DNA from: Hyphomonas sp.
GTDB lineage: Bacteria; Pseudomonadota; Alphaproteobacteria; Caulobacterales; Hyphomonadaceae
DNA length: 64,000 nucleotides
Direction: 5' to 3'
NCBI GenBank assembly: GCA_016124495.1
Contig: WGNP01000005.1
Location: 1-64,000, forward strand
The position numbers and the translations under genes were made by a program. Under the pieces are notes generated by a model. The model worked only from the letters and a program-made list of their open reading frames with translations. It did not search any database and had not been told where the DNA came from. This document shows positions 63,075 to 64,000 of this stretch, in pieces. Within the stretch, counting starts at the first letter, position 1, and every line of letters starts with the position of its first letter.

Positions 63075-63698
63075 ATGTCCTATTCCGGTCTCGACGATTT
63101 CATTGAGCGCGTGCGCGTGCGCCTCGACCCGCCGCTTGGCGACGGCCGGCTGATCGAGAGCGGCGATATGGATTTCCTCACGCCCGACGAAGTCGCGATC
63201 ATCCGCCCCGCGGCCGTCCTGTTCGGTGTCATTCCGCGCCGGGAAGGGGCCACCGCGCTGCTCACCCTGCGCCCCACCACCATGGCCGACCATGCCGGCC
63301 AGGTTGCACTCCCCGGCGGCAAGGTCGATCCGTTGGACCTCGACGAGGTCGCCGCCGCGCTGCGCGAGGCGCACGAAGAAGTCGGCATCGCCCCGCAGGA
63401 TGTGGACGTGCTTGGCAAGGGCGCCCCCTACATCACCGGCACGCGCTACCGGATCACGCCGGTGATAGGCCTCCTGCCGCATGATTTCGTCCCCGTGCCG
63501 GAGCCGGGCGAAGTCGCTGCAGTGTTCGAGACGCCGCTCGATTTCCTTATGAATACGGCCAACCACACCGCTGCCGAAACCTTCTACAAGGGCAAGAACC
63601 GCCGTTATTATGAAATGCCCCACAATGGCTACCGCATCTGGGGCGTCACCGCCGGTATCATCCGCCGCCTCTACCAGACGCTTTACGAGAGCGATTGA
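63075..63698 (+). CDS. NUDIX CoA pyrophosphatase
   Basis: A 207 aa Nudix hydrolase of the CoA-diphosphatase (NudL/UPF0035) group, splitting CoA into 4'-phosphopantetheine and 3',5'-ADP. The Nudix box runs from GGKVDPLDLDEV to REAHEEVGI near residues 76-102, and the family mark MADHAGQVALPGG stands just before it. Closing GVTAGIIRRLYQ is also typical. ATG at 63075, 9 bp after DUF1285. Confidence 0.93.
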   Translation: MSYSGLDDFIERVRVRLDPPLGDGRLIESGDMDFLTPDEVAIIRPAAVLFGVIPRREGATALLTLRPTTMADHAGQVALPGGKVDPLDLDEVAAALREAHEEVGIAPQDVDVLGKGAPYITGTRYRITPVIGLLPHDFVPVPEPGEVAAVFETPLDFLMNTANHTAAETFYKGKNRRYYEMPHNGYRIWGVTAGIIRRLYQTLYESD

Positions 63699-63782
63699 GC
63701 CTGCGGCGCTTTCAGGGTTCCTGAACGCCTGCGTGCGCCTTATGTAGGGCCTGTAACCCGTCTATCATAAGGAAGCGCCGAC

Positions 63783-64000
63783 GTGGCTGGACGCCTGCTC
63801 TTCGAACTCTTCATCTTCTCGCTGCCCTTCCTCGTGTTCGGCATTTATCTGCTGGCGACGCGCTCGGCGGTCGACGCCGGCCGGCGCAAATGGCCGGTGC
63901 AAATGTTGTTTGCGATCGGCCTCGCGCTCGCCACCATTGCCTGGTTCGTCATGATCGCGTTGGAGCCGCGCGACCGCGGCATGTGCATCGAGCCGGAGCG
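63783..64000 (+). CDS. DUF6111-like membrane protein (partial at right edge)
   Basis: A GTG at 63783, with AAGGAAG nine bases upstream, opens a frame that runs off the window (72 codons seen). It shows one membrane helix (LFELFIFSLPFLVFGIYLLA), a basic loop with RRKWPVQ and a second helix (LFAIGLALATIAWFVMIAL), then RDRGMCIEPE. This matches a small family often found between CoA pyrophosphatase and the CCA tRNA nucleotidyltransferase gene. Right end is not visible. Confidence 0.75.
   Translation, partial: MAGRLLFELFIFSLPFLVFGIYLLATRSAVDAGRRKWPVQMLFAIGLALATIAWFVMIALEPRDRGMCIEPE

Noticed and set aside
1-64000. tRNA, rRNA, CRISPR arrays and insertion sequences
   Set aside because: I saw no CCA-ending cloverleaf, rRNA core sequence, regular spacer-repeat series or transposase frame anywhere in the window.

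Overview
This 64 kb window looks like the chromosome of a stalked or budding marine alphaproteobacterium of the Caulobacterales/Hyphomonadaceae type (Hyphomonas is my best guess). The evidence is high GC, a CtrA-like TTAA motif in a flagellar promoter region, a TipN-like two-TM coiled-coil protein, an undivided sucCDAB block, an alphaproteobacterial cysG-DUF2849-cysI-DUF934-cysH cluster and a MoxR-DUF58-DUF4159 block. Genes are dense, many with 1-14 nt overlaps. I saw no rRNA, tRNA, CRISPR array or intact IS element.

Layout. 1-6504: flagellar basal body and export genes; fliI (cut by the left edge) is divergent from flgB-flgC-fliE-fliQ-flhA-fliR-flhB and a fliJ-like gene. 6505-9236: a short accessory region with a TIR plus FGE-sulfatase (C-type-lectin fold) protein and a broken tyrosine integrase next to the 5' end of dusA. 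9237-24315: core genes (dusA, hybrid kinase, AmpG-like transporter, malic enzyme, mutS, an XRE regulator, a VOC protein and a hydrolase, a BON lipoprotein-gshB-lipoprotein operon, rsfS-rlmH). 24540-28467: a TAXI-type binding protein, a PhoD-like lipoprotein and an MFS transporter. 28687-35511: the TCA genes sucC-sucD-sucA-sucB, closed by a strong terminator. 35629-40586: a YghU-like GST, an unknown gene, chorismate mutase, an Hpt protein, a small membrane ORF and a TipN-like protein. 41093-47358: a LysR regulator divergent from the sulfate-assimilation cluster. 47456-55249: rRNA/tRNA methyltransferase, RcnB-like protein, rpoH, zapE, rhomboid, receiver protein, acyltransferase, GNAT and a second AmpG-like transporter. 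55246-62402: a Bat-like MoxR operon on the minus strand. 62457-64000: DUF1285, CoA pyrophosphatase and a partial DUF6111 gene.

The most interesting observation is in the accessory region. The last 26 codons of the TIR-FGE gene have the form of a diversity-generating retroelement (DGR) variable region: a GGSW...GFR C-type-lectin tail in which many positions are codons that differ from AAC only at the first two bases. No reverse transcriptase or template repeat is visible here, so this would be a remote or orphan target. Beside it is an integrase relic of the dusA-targeting type with an in-frame TGA, which suggests the region is the remains of an integrated element.

Other points worth following are the GST nested in the cys cluster, the MoxR operon with one intact and one degenerate MIDAS protein, the orphan TAXI protein with a C-terminal membrane segment, and the TipN-like protein with a 46-codon membrane ORF upstream.
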